In this document: one piece after another, positions 12,650 through 27,400 of the stretch
Position numbering within the stretch: the first letter of the stretch is position 1
Layout: each line of letters begins with the position of its first letter
Source: Cryptomeria japonica
Lineage: Eukaryota > Streptophyta > Pinopsida > Cupressales > Cupressaceae
Assembly (NCBI RefSeq): GCF_030272615.1
Contig: NC_081406.1
Coordinates: forward strand, 164,593,521 to 164,657,520
Direction: 5' to 3'
DNA: 64,000 bases
The notes under the pieces: generated by a model
The model's input: only the letters and a program-made list of their open reading frames with translations
Told to the model about the DNA's origin: nothing
Databases searched by the model: none
Translations under genes and position numbers: made by a program

Positions 12650-12654
12650 TATTC

Positions 12655-15360
12655 CCTCCATAAATCCCAATATCAAAAACTTACTAGTCAGTCTTAGAAC
12701 TTTGTAAGTGAACAAAATTTGCTACAATCCTTCCTTATTTTCTTAGAGATGTAAATATTTAAATTTATGTCTTTATAAAAGTAGAAACTAAAAACATGCC
12801 TATAATTGCTTGAATTAATCTTTGGTGAAAAGCCTTTACATCTTGCTAGTTGCATTGGGTTATACCCTTATTCACCTAGTTCAATCATAGACTTTATTGA
12901 GTGAGTTTGAGTGTGAATTTTCATCTTGCATTTCATTTTTTTTATTATATTAGCAAGGAGAAGGCCCTAAACCTAAGAATCAACAAAATCATGAAGCAAC
13001 AACATTACCCCAGGCCACAAACAACCAGTCCCAAAGATCCATAGCCAATCCCTCAAAAATAATAAAAAATAACCATGCCTCTGTAACTAAACACGCTAAC
13101 TCTAACTGACCACCATCTACCTATCATACTAACCATATTACAAGTATCATCATTATTAAATAGAGTTCCAGTATTCAACATCAAAATGAAGTCTATATGA
13201 AGAGGCACGTAGGCCTGACAAACCATCAACACTGTCAAAATCACTAACATCATATACCTAGCAAACCACTTAGCTAAAATAAGAGAGCATTGTCTAATCA
13301 TTATTGATCAAGTTCCAGTTGTGTTGAAGCCTGTCGACCTGAGTTGCCCAAGTGTCCTCCTACATGTCTTCCCTTGCTTTGCCAACTTAAAATAATAACA
13401 CTTAAAATAATAAATGCAATTATTAAATTAAAAAAGATTAAAAGATATTAGTGTTTTGTCAATTTATTATAGTTGTTGATGAATGTTCCATTCTACAATA
13501 TAGTTAATGATCACAAGGTGAAAAAATATAATTAAATATAGACTCTATAATAAATATGCACAATGAATATCCAAACTTTCTTTATATTTAACCATCTTGA
13601 TGATTTAGCTGATGGATGTTTTATCTCCATGTGATTTGGTCCTTTGTTGAGTTAATCTTCATAATATTCTTGCATTCATCTATACTTGTATCTCAAACAA
13701 GGGTAATGTTGAAAATAATCATAGGGTGTGCGATGTAAATATAGAAAGCTTATGACTTTGGTCAAACCTTTCGTAGATGTAGAAGTATCAAAGACACACC
13801 AATTAAACAATGCAAGTACCTATGATATTGGTGTTGATATATGTGTTAATGCAATGTTGATACTAGACCACAATTAATTAGTTTAGCTATGATAAGCTGA
13901 AATTTCAATTATGATTACTAATGAATTAGGACTATCTTTACAAGATCATAGATTCTCAAATCAAGGTGTTTTAATGCACAAACTAATATGTAATGATAAT
14001 TTTTTAAAATTTTCTACATGTGGAGTGGATAAAATAGATTTTGAAATATATGAATAGGGCCATGTCCAAATACTTGCCCAAGATATAAATTAATGCTTAT
14101 AGTCTAATTAGGAGAGTATGGATCTTAATAATTTAAATTGGTCCTAACTATGGTCAGGATAAATCTAATTTTAGTAGTAGGTAGAAGAATTGTTGGTTTG
14201 AAAGGGGTGTTTTATCTAGCTAGTTCATCACCTGGGTTCTAATCAAACTTATTACTTAAGTTTATTTGGGGTACATAGAGGATAGTTATCACTTTAGAGT
14301 TCTTAGATCTCGGATGGATACAATCTTTAGCCAAACAAGATCACCTATTGGTTTATGATAAAGATCACAAAAAATGGATATTGTCAACTTAAATATAGTC
14401 CTCATGCCAACTATCATTATGTCCACAACTTGCTTAATTGTTTTATGAAAGATATTTTAAATAGCAACTATCAAAACCAACAAATCATAAAAAAAGACAA
14501 ATTAAATGATACAATACTATATTTATGATAGTATCAAAATCAAACATTATAAAATAATAAAAAATAAAATAAAAACATTTATCCTTAAAATAATTAATTC
14601 AATGATTTTTCTATCTACTTTAACATATCTATTTAAGTACATTATATTTATTAAAATAACTAATTTATCATTACAATTTGTACAATTAAAAACTTTTTAA
14701 AAAAAAAGGAACATCAAGATTAAATTTGTAAAAATCACAAACTCACTACTTTATATGAAAAACACAATAAATTTTAGTTGAGAATAATACATCCAAACGC
14801 ATTAAACGTAAACAAATTGCATACAAAATTAATATTATTTATTAAAGTGATTGCATCATAATACTTTTCTCAATGTTCATATCAGATTCAAGCTAATAAG
14901 GATGTTGAAGGAAGAGAAACACATTGACACCCGAGATTTTAGAAAATGCTAATGATTTATTGGCATTCTCAAAGATTAGTTTTATATTTGCTAATGATTT
15001 TTTCATGCAAATTCATAAGAATCGTTCTACTACAATTTTAGTTAAATATCATATTTTCAAAAATATCATATTTAATATTTCATTTTTATATAAAGTGGTA
15101 AAGAATTATTTGTTTTTATTACTCAAATCTTACTTTTGATTATCATTTAATTCATTAAAAGGATAAAAAATATTTTAAAACTGTAAAAAATAAGCATAGA
15201 TTTTTGCTTAGATTTTACCAGAAAAATCTCTACTTTATGCCATTCCAATCTTTTTCAATAAAGGCTAATATATGAATGTTTAAATAGGTATAGTGCTGAA
15301 TATATTCATGCTTATATTGTTTATGTTAGAAGTGATTCAATCATCAATATAGCATTATCA
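12655..15360. other. no recognisable gene
   Basis: AT-rich intergenic DNA, especially 14480-15400. Small open frames on both strands (12344-12532, 13053-13301, 14506-14700, 14924-15139) have no recognisable domain. The far end lies just downstream of the receptor-kinase gene. Confidence 0.5.
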
Positions 15361-15363
15361 TCT

Positions 15364-15369
15364 ATTTAT
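15364..15369 (-). terminator. likely polyadenylation signal of the receptor kinase gene
   Basis: AATAAA on the minus strand, about 60 bases downstream of the stop codon at 15429-15431. Confidence 0.5.
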
Positions 15370-15428
15370 TATAGCAGGGATTGAAATATTGAATAAATGA
15401 GAAGATACTGTCTAATATCAGAGCTTGC

Positions 15429-18400
15429 TTAACTATAATTGGATGGACCTTCAAGGCTTAAGATCTCTGTGTGTGACGATGGCTTCTCTTGTGTATGTAT
15501 ATTGGGCTGCAACTTCACCAAATATGACGGTCTGGAATGGGAAACATGAGCTTCTATTTTCCCTTGCAGCATTTCAACAACTGTGGACATTGAAGGTCTT
15601 TCAATAGGAGATCCGTGGGTGCATAACAGTCCTACATTGATCGCCCTTAAAACTTCCTCCTCCGAGTAGCTTGAGTTTTTGAGATTCACATCAACCAAAT
15701 CGAGCAACCTTTTCTTCTCATGCAAATGCCAAGTCTGCATTGTGAACAAAGAAAAATATCATGAGCATGTTTCTGTTACAATCTGTTTTCTGAGCATTAT
15801 CAGAAATAATTGTTTATCAAAAAGAGTTTTTTCCTTGTAAATTGTTTTCTGAGCATTGTTAGAAATTACTGATTATCAAAAGAATGGTTCTGTTGCAATT
15901 GTTTTCTAAGCATTATCAGAATTTCTTCTTTGAAGTATGTATTTTGCTACTATTTGAAACTTATACATTGGTTGTTAGACTTCAATTTAATAATTCAGTG
16001 TAATAATAATGAAAGAGAAAACCAGGTATCCTCTTATGGAAGTTCGTCTAGTTTGCATCCCAGGTGACAATTTGAATTTTGAACTGCTTATAAATTGAAG
16101 GGGAAGTCCTAAATGGTGAAGGTATTCATGAGTTTGTAGGTGTGTTTCTAATAAATTGAAGATAACTGCACATCCACAATCCACACTTTTGTGCTGTCAC
16201 GAATTTTAAAAAAATTCCACAATCCACATATACTTTTGTGCATGTACTTCAAAGAAGGGTTGTGTTGTTACCCATTCCAGCAGATAAACCATCTCTTCCT
16301 GAATTGTGTTCTCTGTGTGAGTTCTGCCGCTTATAACTTCAAGGACTACCACTCCAAAACTGTACACATCTGCTTTTTCGGTGAGATGACCTTTTAAAGC
16401 ATATTCTGGAGCCATATATCCACTGCAAAAGTTAAAAAATAATTTAGAGTCTGTAAACTTTATGCACCATTTCACAGATTTGTAAATGGTACTGAATTTC
16501 TGCATTTTATTATAAAAAGAACTATACTTGAAAAATCTTACATTGTTCCTGCCACTCTAGTGCTGACATGAGTTTTCCCTTCATCAAATAACTTGGCCAA
16601 TCCAAAGTCAGAGATTTTGGGATTCAAATGCTGATCTAGAAGAATGTTTGTGGCTTTGATATCTCGATGTATAATTCTCAGTCGAGATCCCTCATGCAAA
16701 TGCGCCAAGCCATGTGCAACTCCAAGGCAAATGTTGTATCGTTGAGACCAGTCAAGATTGAGTCTCAATTCCAGAGGACCTATAAAAGTACATTACAACC
16801 ACTTTCAATTGATACTTTCAAGTTTCCAATTACAATTTTTCAGGAAATTCAATGTTGTGTGAATAGATGCTCATATTATAAACTAATTTATCAGTGAGGA
16901 AAGATGGAAACTGTGATCTGTATAAAATTTAATTATTAAAGGAGAATTTATTAGGATTTACCAAACAAACTGCGAGCTAAACTGTTGTTCTCCATGTACT
17001 CATAGACCAAGAGCAGCTGTTTTCCTTCTATGCAACAACCATACAATTCCACAAGATTAGGATGCTGCACTGCAGATATTGTACCCAGTTCATTAAGGAA
17101 CTCCCGAATGCCTTGTCTTGACTTGGGGAACATCTGCTTCACTGCAACCATTTTTCTATCTGGCAGTATTCCCTGATAGCAAAGGAAACACTAAAGAAAT
17201 TACTATAAAGCCATCTATGTATCAGGCTCATCTGAGTTAATACTAGACAGAAAAACTGAAATAATATCAATGTGGGCTTTGACATACCTTGAAAACAGCA
17301 CCAAACCCTCCTTCTCCAATCTTATTCTCAGGGTTGAAGTCATCCGTGGCATTTTTAATCTCCTCTAGACTGAATGTGTTGGAAATTGTGTCCAGATCTG
17401 TCAATTTTGTTTACAGCATTTAGGCAAACTTTTTGTCAGCGCACTTGTCGACATATTGGAGTATGAAATGTGGAATTAATGATAAATGGATGGTGTATAT
17501 TCATCAAGAAATATTTCTCATTACTTGAATCATCTTTAGCTGGGAAGGATCTTCTCTTCGTTCTATTTCTTCTTCTAATTATAAAGATGAATGAAAAGCA
17601 CACGATGAAGCTTAAAGCAATCACTGCCCCAGAAACTATGCTGATAATCATACTTTTGTTGCTTTTATTTCTACCATTGCTAGTAGTATTAATGCTTATG
17701 TTGTTGACTTTGAAGTCTGTCAAAACAAAGAAACACGCAGTCAGAAGACAGAGCTTAAAGATCATTACTTCTATATCAGATAAGCGTTTGGGCATAACCA
17801 AAATGTATTCTTATAAGAGTTACTAATAAAATAATTGGCTGAACCTCTTTTTAAGGATACACAGAGAAGATTCTCAGGTTTGCTACCAGATCATGTCATC
17901 TAACACTAAAGTGAACAGAAAACATGTTATAAACAAACTTTGCTATACCATTATATAGAAAGATTCAATACACAAGGACATTGCTCACATCCCTGAAACA
18001 AATTAAATTTGCAAAGGAATCTTACTTGGGCTTATTTTTATAGCTGATACCAAAGGTCCATATGTCCCTCTCTTTGGTATGTCATATGTTCCCTTTCCAG
18101 CCCAAAAAAAGTGAATCTCCAGATAGTTCTCAGTCACAGTTACATTGAAATTTCTGATTACGACCTTATATGAACCTCCAGCAGCATCTTTGATGTTAAA
18201 ATCTCTCAATCTTCTAGTTCCCTACATAAATTTCAAAAGTGAAACAATGCAACTATTAAAAAACAGTATATGAACTTCTTTCAAAGGTTTCTGTCCTTGT
18301 CTAGTAAATAATTGTTAACAAGATTAGGAGAAAAACTAGATAACATATGAGAAAAGACTATATTCCTCTATATATACCTGAATATAAACATCAAAGATGC

Positions 18401-21400
18401 GTCTTCCTAGACTTGGAAAGATCATTCCATTGGATATTACTATCTCAGCGAAGTGGAGTTGTACATTATATTTTCCATTTTGAAGGCATAATGCATAGTA
18501 TCTCAAGGAGCTAGAAGAACAACGTGCTGTTCCATACACTTCTGTGTTTATTCCTTTGGCGAATTGAGAGTTGTCACCTGCCACTATCCATTTATGATCT
18601 TCAGCATCCATAAAATGTCCTGTATTACTGACTGCCCATTTCCCATTAGAGCTGGAAAAGTATGAAGAAGGGCCTAATGGATTGGAATCTCCCTCGTAAG
18701 TACTCCATGGATTACCTCCACAATTAATGTCCAAAGAAGTGTCTGCAAAGCAAAGGACATACATTTAGATCATTGTTCAAATAACTTTTCCAGAGTTGCC
18801 TTTTACCAAAAGACCACCAGAATCTGGTAATACGGTTATAAGAAACAAAGATGTTTTTCCGTTTTGTGCTTAATGGGGTTTTGTATATGCTTATTTAATC
18901 ATTATTGCTATTAGGATTCAATTATGTAAATTTTGAGTCAAATTCATTGATTCATGTTTCATGAGTAGTGGTTCACAAAAGCCCATCTTTCATGAAACAT
19001 GAGTCAATGAGTTCTACTCGAAAACTACACATTTGAATCCTGATAACATCATAACTATAATTGTGACAAACAAACATAATATAATTTTTATTTTACATTA
19101 AAAAAGCACACAACAAACTCCAATATTATGAGAGCAAAATCAAAGGAGGTTAGAATCATTTATTGGAATAATATCAAGTTATAGCCGTTTCTGACAGAAA
19201 TATTGTACACAATTGAATCTAGATACAATTATATCTTGATATTATGAAATATAGAAATCTCTTTTTAAAGATAATATCATTTAAATATTCTCACTAAACC
19301 ACATCTCATTACTTGAGGAATATTGAAACATTTTAATTAATGCCGAATCATTTGCTGAGATAGCATCGTTTGCATATTTCCACTGAACCCACTAGAATGT
19401 ATTTTGATAGGGTTTAAAATTTCTTTATCTTTTACTTGTCACAACTCACACTTGCTTCCATCTATGCCAAACAAAATCATTTCTATCAAATATATACACC
19501 AATCAATCTTTCACACAATAAAATATTAAATACCTCTAATCCATCCTCAAGGACATGGTTGTTCTAAGAGAGTTCGACAATCAACATCACTCAAAATTAA
19601 TTGCTTGTTTTATTCTAATATTTTTTTTTTCTTTTTGCAATCCTTGTTTCCTAGGTCTTAAGGTTGGCTCCACATTCGAACTTAAATTCATGAGCAATTC
19701 TCTTTGAAAATAAAGCTTCCATCTTGAACTATAATCATTTATTTCTATGAAATATAGAGAAAGTCAAGAAGTATGTGTTAGCATGAACTAGTTTCACTTA
19801 AATTGTTTTGAATTATATTTATGTCTAGAAAATAAGGACTCAATTATTATCTGATATAAAATGTTTCTAAAATTCTCATTAGGCTATAGTGTAATGACAA
19901 TGATATATTTTCAAAAGTGATTGAAACAAGATTATGTGGCAAGGTAGAACAATTAATAACATAATTCACAATTTCAGATATGGGTGTGATAATGATAGAG
20001 ATGAGACATTCAATGCATAATATATATATATGACGATCAAGGAGGGGACATGACATTTGAGTAGGTTGTTTTTTGCTACACTTTGGGCTCGGATGTGTTT
20101 AACAACCAACTCACTATCTCCAAATACATGCAAAGATCTGATTTTTCTACTTTGTGTAGGTTGGAGGCCTTGGATCAAGGCTTCATACTCAGCGACATTG
20201 TTGGTGCAACCAAATTGTAGCCTAAAAGAAAAGAAATGAAGTTTAATATAGATAAAGAATATAATAAAATCTATCACATGTACACTTATTTTCACTTAAG
20301 TTTGCACATATAAATTCTAAAGTTATTTTTCAATTTATAGATCAATTTATTTCTTTTAAAGTAGTGTAAACTCTGGAATGAATTAATAAATTTAATTTTG
20401 TTTAATCAATTAACTTATTATAGTTATTTGAATGTGCTTCTAAATGTTCAAAAGTTTGTGATTGTAGATTTCCTATCATAATAATTAGCTATGTTTGACA
20501 AAGTCATTGGTTATGACACATACGAAAATATCATTATTGTACATCCATTGCCTAGTATGTTGTAACCACTAAAAATTCTAGTAAAATAGATATTTATAGT
20601 TTGCAAGCCATGTTTAGTAAAATTGAACAAAGTATAAACCTATTGTTTTCAAGGTTGTTGTAGAATTGTTATTTTATTGTTTGCCTCATAACGTAAGTGG
20701 CTTTTTATTTTGTTATTTTTAAGAGAACAAAGTATAAACCTATTGTTTTCAAGGTTGTTGTAGAATTGTTATTTTATTGTTTGCCTCATAACATAAGTGG
20801 CTTTTTATTTTGTTATTTTTAAGAGAATTATATGTCACCAAAAGTGATTTACATAATAAATATTTAGAAGTAAAAGTCATAATAAAAAAAAAAATTCTTA
20901 CAATTCACCAATTGTATCATTTTCTAAAAATATGTAGAAATTTTTTGTGTTTGATGTTGACATATAAATGGTTGAATTTGATAGAGCAAAACTTGTTGTA
21001 TAATAAGAGTAGTTGTACATTCTCATACATATATGTTTGAAAGAACTTAATTGAAAAGATTGGTGATAAAAAATATATTAATTTTTGTGGTGTGCTTAGG
21101 CTTATATATATTAAAGGCTTGTCCTTTACAAGGGTACAAGGTATGGTTTCATAAATAAATGTAACCAAATACACATCCTATTTCTTTCTCTTTACATTTT
21201 TGTAGTGGATGTATCATCCTTTATTGATCCGCTTCTTATTTTTAATATTTTTTCATTGATTAAACAAGAAATCCTCTAAAAATATAAATTCTTGTTCACA
21301 ACCAGACAACCCACCAAAAATCGCAATTTGTAATCTATGTGTTCTTTCTTCTTTATAAGCTCTACAAAATCTTTTGTGTTCGCATACAAGATGACAAAAT

Positions 21401-24400
21401 AATAAGAGGAATATGAATGCATCCATTTGTTATAAAATTGGTCATTCAAGAAAACCTTAGATCATTAATTTCATTTACAAGAAATTATACAACTAGATAT
21501 GTAAATTATGCTATAATTTATTTTTTATTTTTAAACAAATAGTTTCTATTAGTCAATTTTAATGATGTGGATTAATGCTATTACTTATTGTTTGTTTAGA
21601 ATATTCATATTCTAGATAATATTTTAACTAAGCTTGTTTAGGTGTAATTCCATTTATACTTATAGTTGTTGATAATTGCATGCCAATTTTCTAGATAGCA
21701 ATTTTTATTGCAGATGGAAGTTTCTCATCCTCCTTATACAATAAATTGGATCATCTATTGTAAATTTATATCAAGGAGATGATGGGATATTTCTCTTTTG
21801 CCTAGTTATAGTATTGCACCATTGTATTTTTTTATTTACATGCAATTAATGAGCATGTGTGAACTTGATTCACATTATCTAGCAAATAAAGGCTTTGTTT
21901 TAAAATCTTTTTCTTTGGTGCACATTTTAAGACCCATTTGCCATTACTTTTTTTTCCAATTATCTAGGAAACAAATATGTTGCTTTGTAATATTTTTCAT
22001 ATTAGAGTGCATTATATTTTACCAATGCATATTAGCATTGTGTTGTGTCTTTTTGTGGTTGTTCATTGTTATCCTCTTTGTATTTCTTATTGCACTTTTT
22101 TTATATATTTTTATTTTTTATCTTGATTTTAGTCCTATTTTAGTTGTGCCTTTGTTTTCACTCTTGGGCCCTACATTTTTTTCCTTGAATCATGTGTCAA
22201 CCCCTCCTATCTATTTTTAGCAAGGTATTGGTCTAGAACTCATCATTTCATGTTCTCTTTACCTATCTACCATACTGATGATAGATCATAGAGTGTGATC
22301 CAAAACATTGATGCAAAACCATTTCTACACAATCAAACCCAAAAATAATAATGACTAGTATTTTGAAGAAGCCATAACTCATGTGGACCATGTCAATTAG
22401 CACACTGTCACAACACTTTTTAGATAAATTTAAGAGAGAATGATCTAGTGAGAATTCTAATTTGGGATCAGAAGTCTCAGGTTCTAGAACACTTGTTAGG
22501 AATAAGCCACCTAGCACACTGGTCCAACATTTCAAGCTCAAATTTTAGTGATAGATTTCTTTCTATGTATTATTTGTTGATCTATACTTTAGTTTTTTTT
22601 TTCTATTTGTTTATATTTAATATTGTCAATTTACTGAAATGAACTAATCAAAATTGTGTTATTAACGAAGGAACATATGAAAAAATGTCTCTTCGAGCAA
22701 AAAATCGATGCATTGCATCAACACCCCTTTTTGAGCATTCTTACCCATAACAAGGAATTTATAGAGGCTTTGTAAATCGGTTCACTATTTTGGCTAATAT
22801 CTTTGAGACTGAGGAACCTAGAAAGGTTATATCACGGACCCGCGATCAAGAAGCCTTCTTTGTGAAAACTAAATATTTTCTGGCTGATACGGTTAGGGCT
22901 CCACCTCCTCTTTGCAAGGGCTGGGATCAGGATTAGCACTTGGTGAGTCATAGAAACAACAGAGCATTAGGGAAACCAAACTACCTCAAGCAGAATCCCA
23001 ATCATTGTCGGGAGGAGAGTTTTGTAAAACCTAACCAGTCAAATATTTCCTCTACTCGCCATATTTTTCCTCCTTGGAGGTCCTTGGGTAAATTACCAAA
23101 GAAAATGGTATCCCTGGGCCATCACTCTTTCATGAATAATCACAATTTAAAGGAGGCTAAGAATCCTAAGCCGAATTCACCTTCAAATCCTCCAACTAAT
23201 CCTAATGGTCTAGTCATTGAAATTGATACCCATACTAAGATTAGGTATCAAATGCATTGCAACAACCAAATGATCTTTGCTCGGTGGAAAGGCTGGGGGA
23301 TCCCGTCTGATTAAATTGCTAATTGGGTGTCGGCTTCTCTCAATAACCAGGTAAAAATTGATATCCTTCCTGATAATTTCTTAGCTATTGAATGTGGTAA
23401 TTAGAGTTTGAGAAATTCTTTGCTAAATAGGGACATATTAACATTCAAAGGTCTAGGGTTTGATTACCAGAAATGGCAACCCCTCTTTCTTCCATCTCAA
23501 TTTAATTCCTTCATGGTTAACAGAGAAATTTCACTTGATAAATTCCCTATAGACTTGCAAAATAATGAGTTCTTAAGAATAATAGGTAACAAAATAGGCA
23601 AATTTGTAGAAGTTAAAAAGTCAACCCTAAGCTTCTTTAACCAGCTTTTGATTGTTAATATGAATATTAAAATTAAATCTTTAGAGCCCATAACAGTGAA
23701 ATGTGACAATTTATGCTTAACCCTAGAATTGCCCTTTTATAATGGTTCTATCGAAAATTCTATGCCAAGGAAGATCCCCTCTGAGAAACCTTTCTGAATT
23801 GGTCCTCAAATCTAATGGCACCCCATTTAGATTTATGGAAGGAGGGGGTTTTACCTTTGAAGGCTATAAGTTTAATATCAACCCTAATCATCTCACCACG
23901 AACTTATGTCCTCACAGCTCCCCTGTTAAGATATCTCGCCCACCTCTTCCTCCATTGCCAACTATTATTCCACCTATAGCTGACTCATTACTTTGGGATT
24001 GAGACCTGGAAGAAGGTGAAATCAGTGAGGTGCTCCCTCAGAAAGAGCAGCCCGGACTGACTAATTTGCCATCATCTAGCTCTCTCATTCCACAAGAGAG
24101 GCTAAGTCCTTCGAGGTCTTACCCTTTAATGGAACCCACCTCCTCCTCTGAGCAATTAGAGAGGGATAGGCCTCCCCTGAATCCAGGAATGGCACCTGTG
24201 CAGGGTCAACCAATCTCTCAAGTATCAAGAATGGAGACCTTTGAGGTGTCAGAGGTCCATCCTCCATCTGTGATGGCTGTTTTAGATTCAATTGTAGAAT
24301 CTGAGAGTGATCGAGTTGCTAGGGAAGTTACCATCATTGCCAAATTTGTAGGGGAAGAAGTAGTAAACGACCTCATGGATCAATTGGTTGATGAAATTTG

Positions 24401-27400
24401 TGATGATGAGGAACTGGAAAGATAAAGAGATCTCTATGTCAAAAATCTAATGGATATTGCCAGAGTCAACTTAGAAATAGATGAACTTTTTATAGCATTA
24501 GACAACTTAGAAAATGATAACCCAAACACTCTAGGCATTCTCAGCTCTGAAAGAAAAAAAGATTCTCCTGACTGTGCTAAAATCAGTAAGAAAAGAGGCA
24601 AGAGATCCCTTTCTGAACTAAGATCAAAGGATGGAGAAGCAAGGGGTCAGTCTAAAATATCTAGTCTTTTTAATGCAGGGGAGGGGAAGTTCCTCCCCAG
24701 AGAGCCATGAAAATCATAACATGGAATGTTAGGGGTTTGAATGACCCTAACAAACAGTGCATCTTAAAGCGTTGCATCTCTGATTCTAAACCAGATAGAA
24801 TGTTGATCAAAGAAACCAAAATGAACTCCTCTAAGATAGTCCTTTTTGAGAAAAAACTAGGTGTTAGACAACTAAAGAACTCCCCTGCTACAAGGGCCTC
24901 AGGGGGCTTAGCCATCATTTGGGACTCTAGATTCATCTTGTTTACACCTTTAGAGATTAAGCGAAATTGGATGGGAGGAGAAGTAGTAAGTTATAAAAAT
25001 AACCTAAGATTCAAATTGATTAACATTTATGGTCCTATCCAAAATAGGGATAAGGCTAGGGTGTGGGTGGAATTGGAGTCTTTCCTCAGAAGTTTCCCAA
25101 ATGATGTATGCATCATTGGGGGAGATTTCAATGCTATCACTAAGGTAGTAGAAAAAAGAGGAGGTAGCAACAAACTTCCTCCAGTGGCTGTAGATTTCAA
25201 TCATTGGATCAATAGGAACTCCCTGTTGGAAATCCAGATGATAGAAAATGCCTTCACTTGGAACAATAGAAGGCTTGGTTTCTATAACATTGCTGAGAAA
25301 CTAGATAGGTTCTTCATCCATGGGGGGCTCTCAGAGCTTAACTTTACCCTGAATGTAGAACCGCTCCCTTTAGCAGGATCTAACCATTTCCCACTCCAAC
25401 TAATCTTAGTATCTGACCACTCCCCTAAAAAATGTCCCTTCAAATTTGAGAGCATGTGGTTCAGAGATGATAAACTTTTAAACTTAATTGAGAACTGGTG
25501 GAGAAGCTTTGTTTTCTCTGGTTTGAAGATGTTTATTATCACAAGCAAGTTAAAGCTTATCAAAAGGAAGCTCTTAGAATGGAACAAGACTAATTTTGGA
25601 AAAATTTTCTATAAAAAACTCCTAATAGAAAATGATCTTAAGAATGTTAACATTGAGGTGCTTGAGAAGGGGATGGATGAACATCTCTTCCTCAAAGAAA
25701 AGGCTCTACTCTCTGAGTATGAAAAGACACTCTCAAATGAAGATATCTTTTGGAAACAAAAATCGAGGGAGACTTGGTTGAGTGATGGGGACCAAAATAC
25801 TAAGTTTTTCCACAATAGTACTAAGTAGAGGCGATGGGTCAATCGAATTTCTAAAATTAAGAATTTCCAGGGTTCCATCCTGTCTGAACCGAATGATGTT
25901 GCCTCCGAGGCAGCAAGGTTTTTTGATAAAATCTTAAACAATATTGAAGGCTCCAACCTCAGAGGCCAACTCAATATTATCAAGAATCTTCCAAAACTCA
26001 TTAACGATGACCACAACAAAATCCTGTCAAAGAAATTCTCTGAGGAGAAGGTTAAATCTATCCTTATGAAGATGAATCCTGACAAGGCCCTGAGCCCGGA
26101 TGGCTTCCCCACTAGCTTTTTCCAAAAATGTTGGGGTTTTATGGGGACAAAGATCACAGACACCTTAGAAGGTATTAGGAACTCTGGTAAGATTCTCAAA
26201 GAAATCAACAATACCTTCTTAGCTCTCATCCCCAAAAAAGAGAATCCTGAAAGCTTTAATGACTTCAGACCAATAGCCCTTTGCAACACTCTGTACAAAC
26301 TCTTAACCAAAACCCTAGCAGCCAGACTCTAGAATCTTCTCCCCATTATCATTAGCGAAGAAAAAACCATCTTCGTAGCAGATAGATCAATCTATGATGG
26401 GGTTATTATAGCCCAAGATGCCATTCATTCGGTCCACCTCAACAAGGCCCCAAGTATGCTAGTCAAATTAGACATAAGAAAAGCTTACGACAAAGTTGAT
26501 TGACACTTCCTATGTAAATGCTTGGAGGCCTTTGGATTTTCCAAATCCTAGATCAACCTAATCTTTGAATGTATATCCACCCCCAAATTCTTGGTCTTGG
26601 TTAGTGGTTCCCTAGAAGGTTTCTTCAATAGCTCAAGAGGGCTCAGGCAAGGAGATCCTATGTTCCCCTTGCTCTTCATCATCATGGCTGAAGCCCTAGG
26701 AAGATCCATCTCTAAGGCCAAAGAGGAAGGTGGGATCCAAGGAATCCCCATTACCAGCGGCCTCCCTCCCTTTACCCACCAATAATTTATTGACAACACG
26801 ATGCTTTTTGGGCAGGGAACTGTAAGGGAGGCGAGCGCCTTCAAAGGCATACTTAATTCCTATATGCTAGCCTCGGGTCAAGAGGTGAATCTGGCCAAGT
26901 CTGCAGTTTTTATGTTCAACATAGACCCCTCCTTAGGAAAAGTGATCAACAATGTCCTGGAGATTAGTGAAGGAACTCTTCCTTGCAAATACCTAAGCAT
27001 TCCCCTTGACAAGGGTAGAAGACCCTCAAAATTATGGGACAACTTGGTGGATAAAATCAAGTCTAGGATTAACACTTGGAAAGGAAAATGGCTCTCGTCT
27101 GCAGGTAGAGAAACCTTGGTTAGATCGGTCTTGTTAGCTATGCCCATTTACCAGCTCTCTTGTCAACATTTATCTTCTTCTAAACTTGCAGAGTTCAACA
27201 ACCATCTTAGGACTTTCTTTTGGCAAGGTGCTAATGACAACCGTAAAATATCACTCATATCCTGGGACAAGATATGCAAACCTAAAGAAGGAGGAGTTGG
27301 CATTGAAAACCTTCATGATCAGGGCAAAGCCTTGGGTGCCAAGTTGGTCTGGAGGATGTTCAAAACCCCCCACCTCAAATGGGCTGACTTCCTGCACCAC

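Noticed and set aside
18378-18764. Receptor kinase as a 5'-truncated pseudogene starting at the malectin exon
   Set aside because: Phase-compatible exons with matching protein sequence were found at 35.7 and 36.2 kb.
20057-20239. Plus-strand frame
   Set aside because: Antisense shadow of the RNase H fragment on the minus strand.
25609-26310. Minus-strand frame of 233 codons
   Set aside because: Shadow of the LINE reverse transcriptase region, which carries clear motifs on the plus strand.
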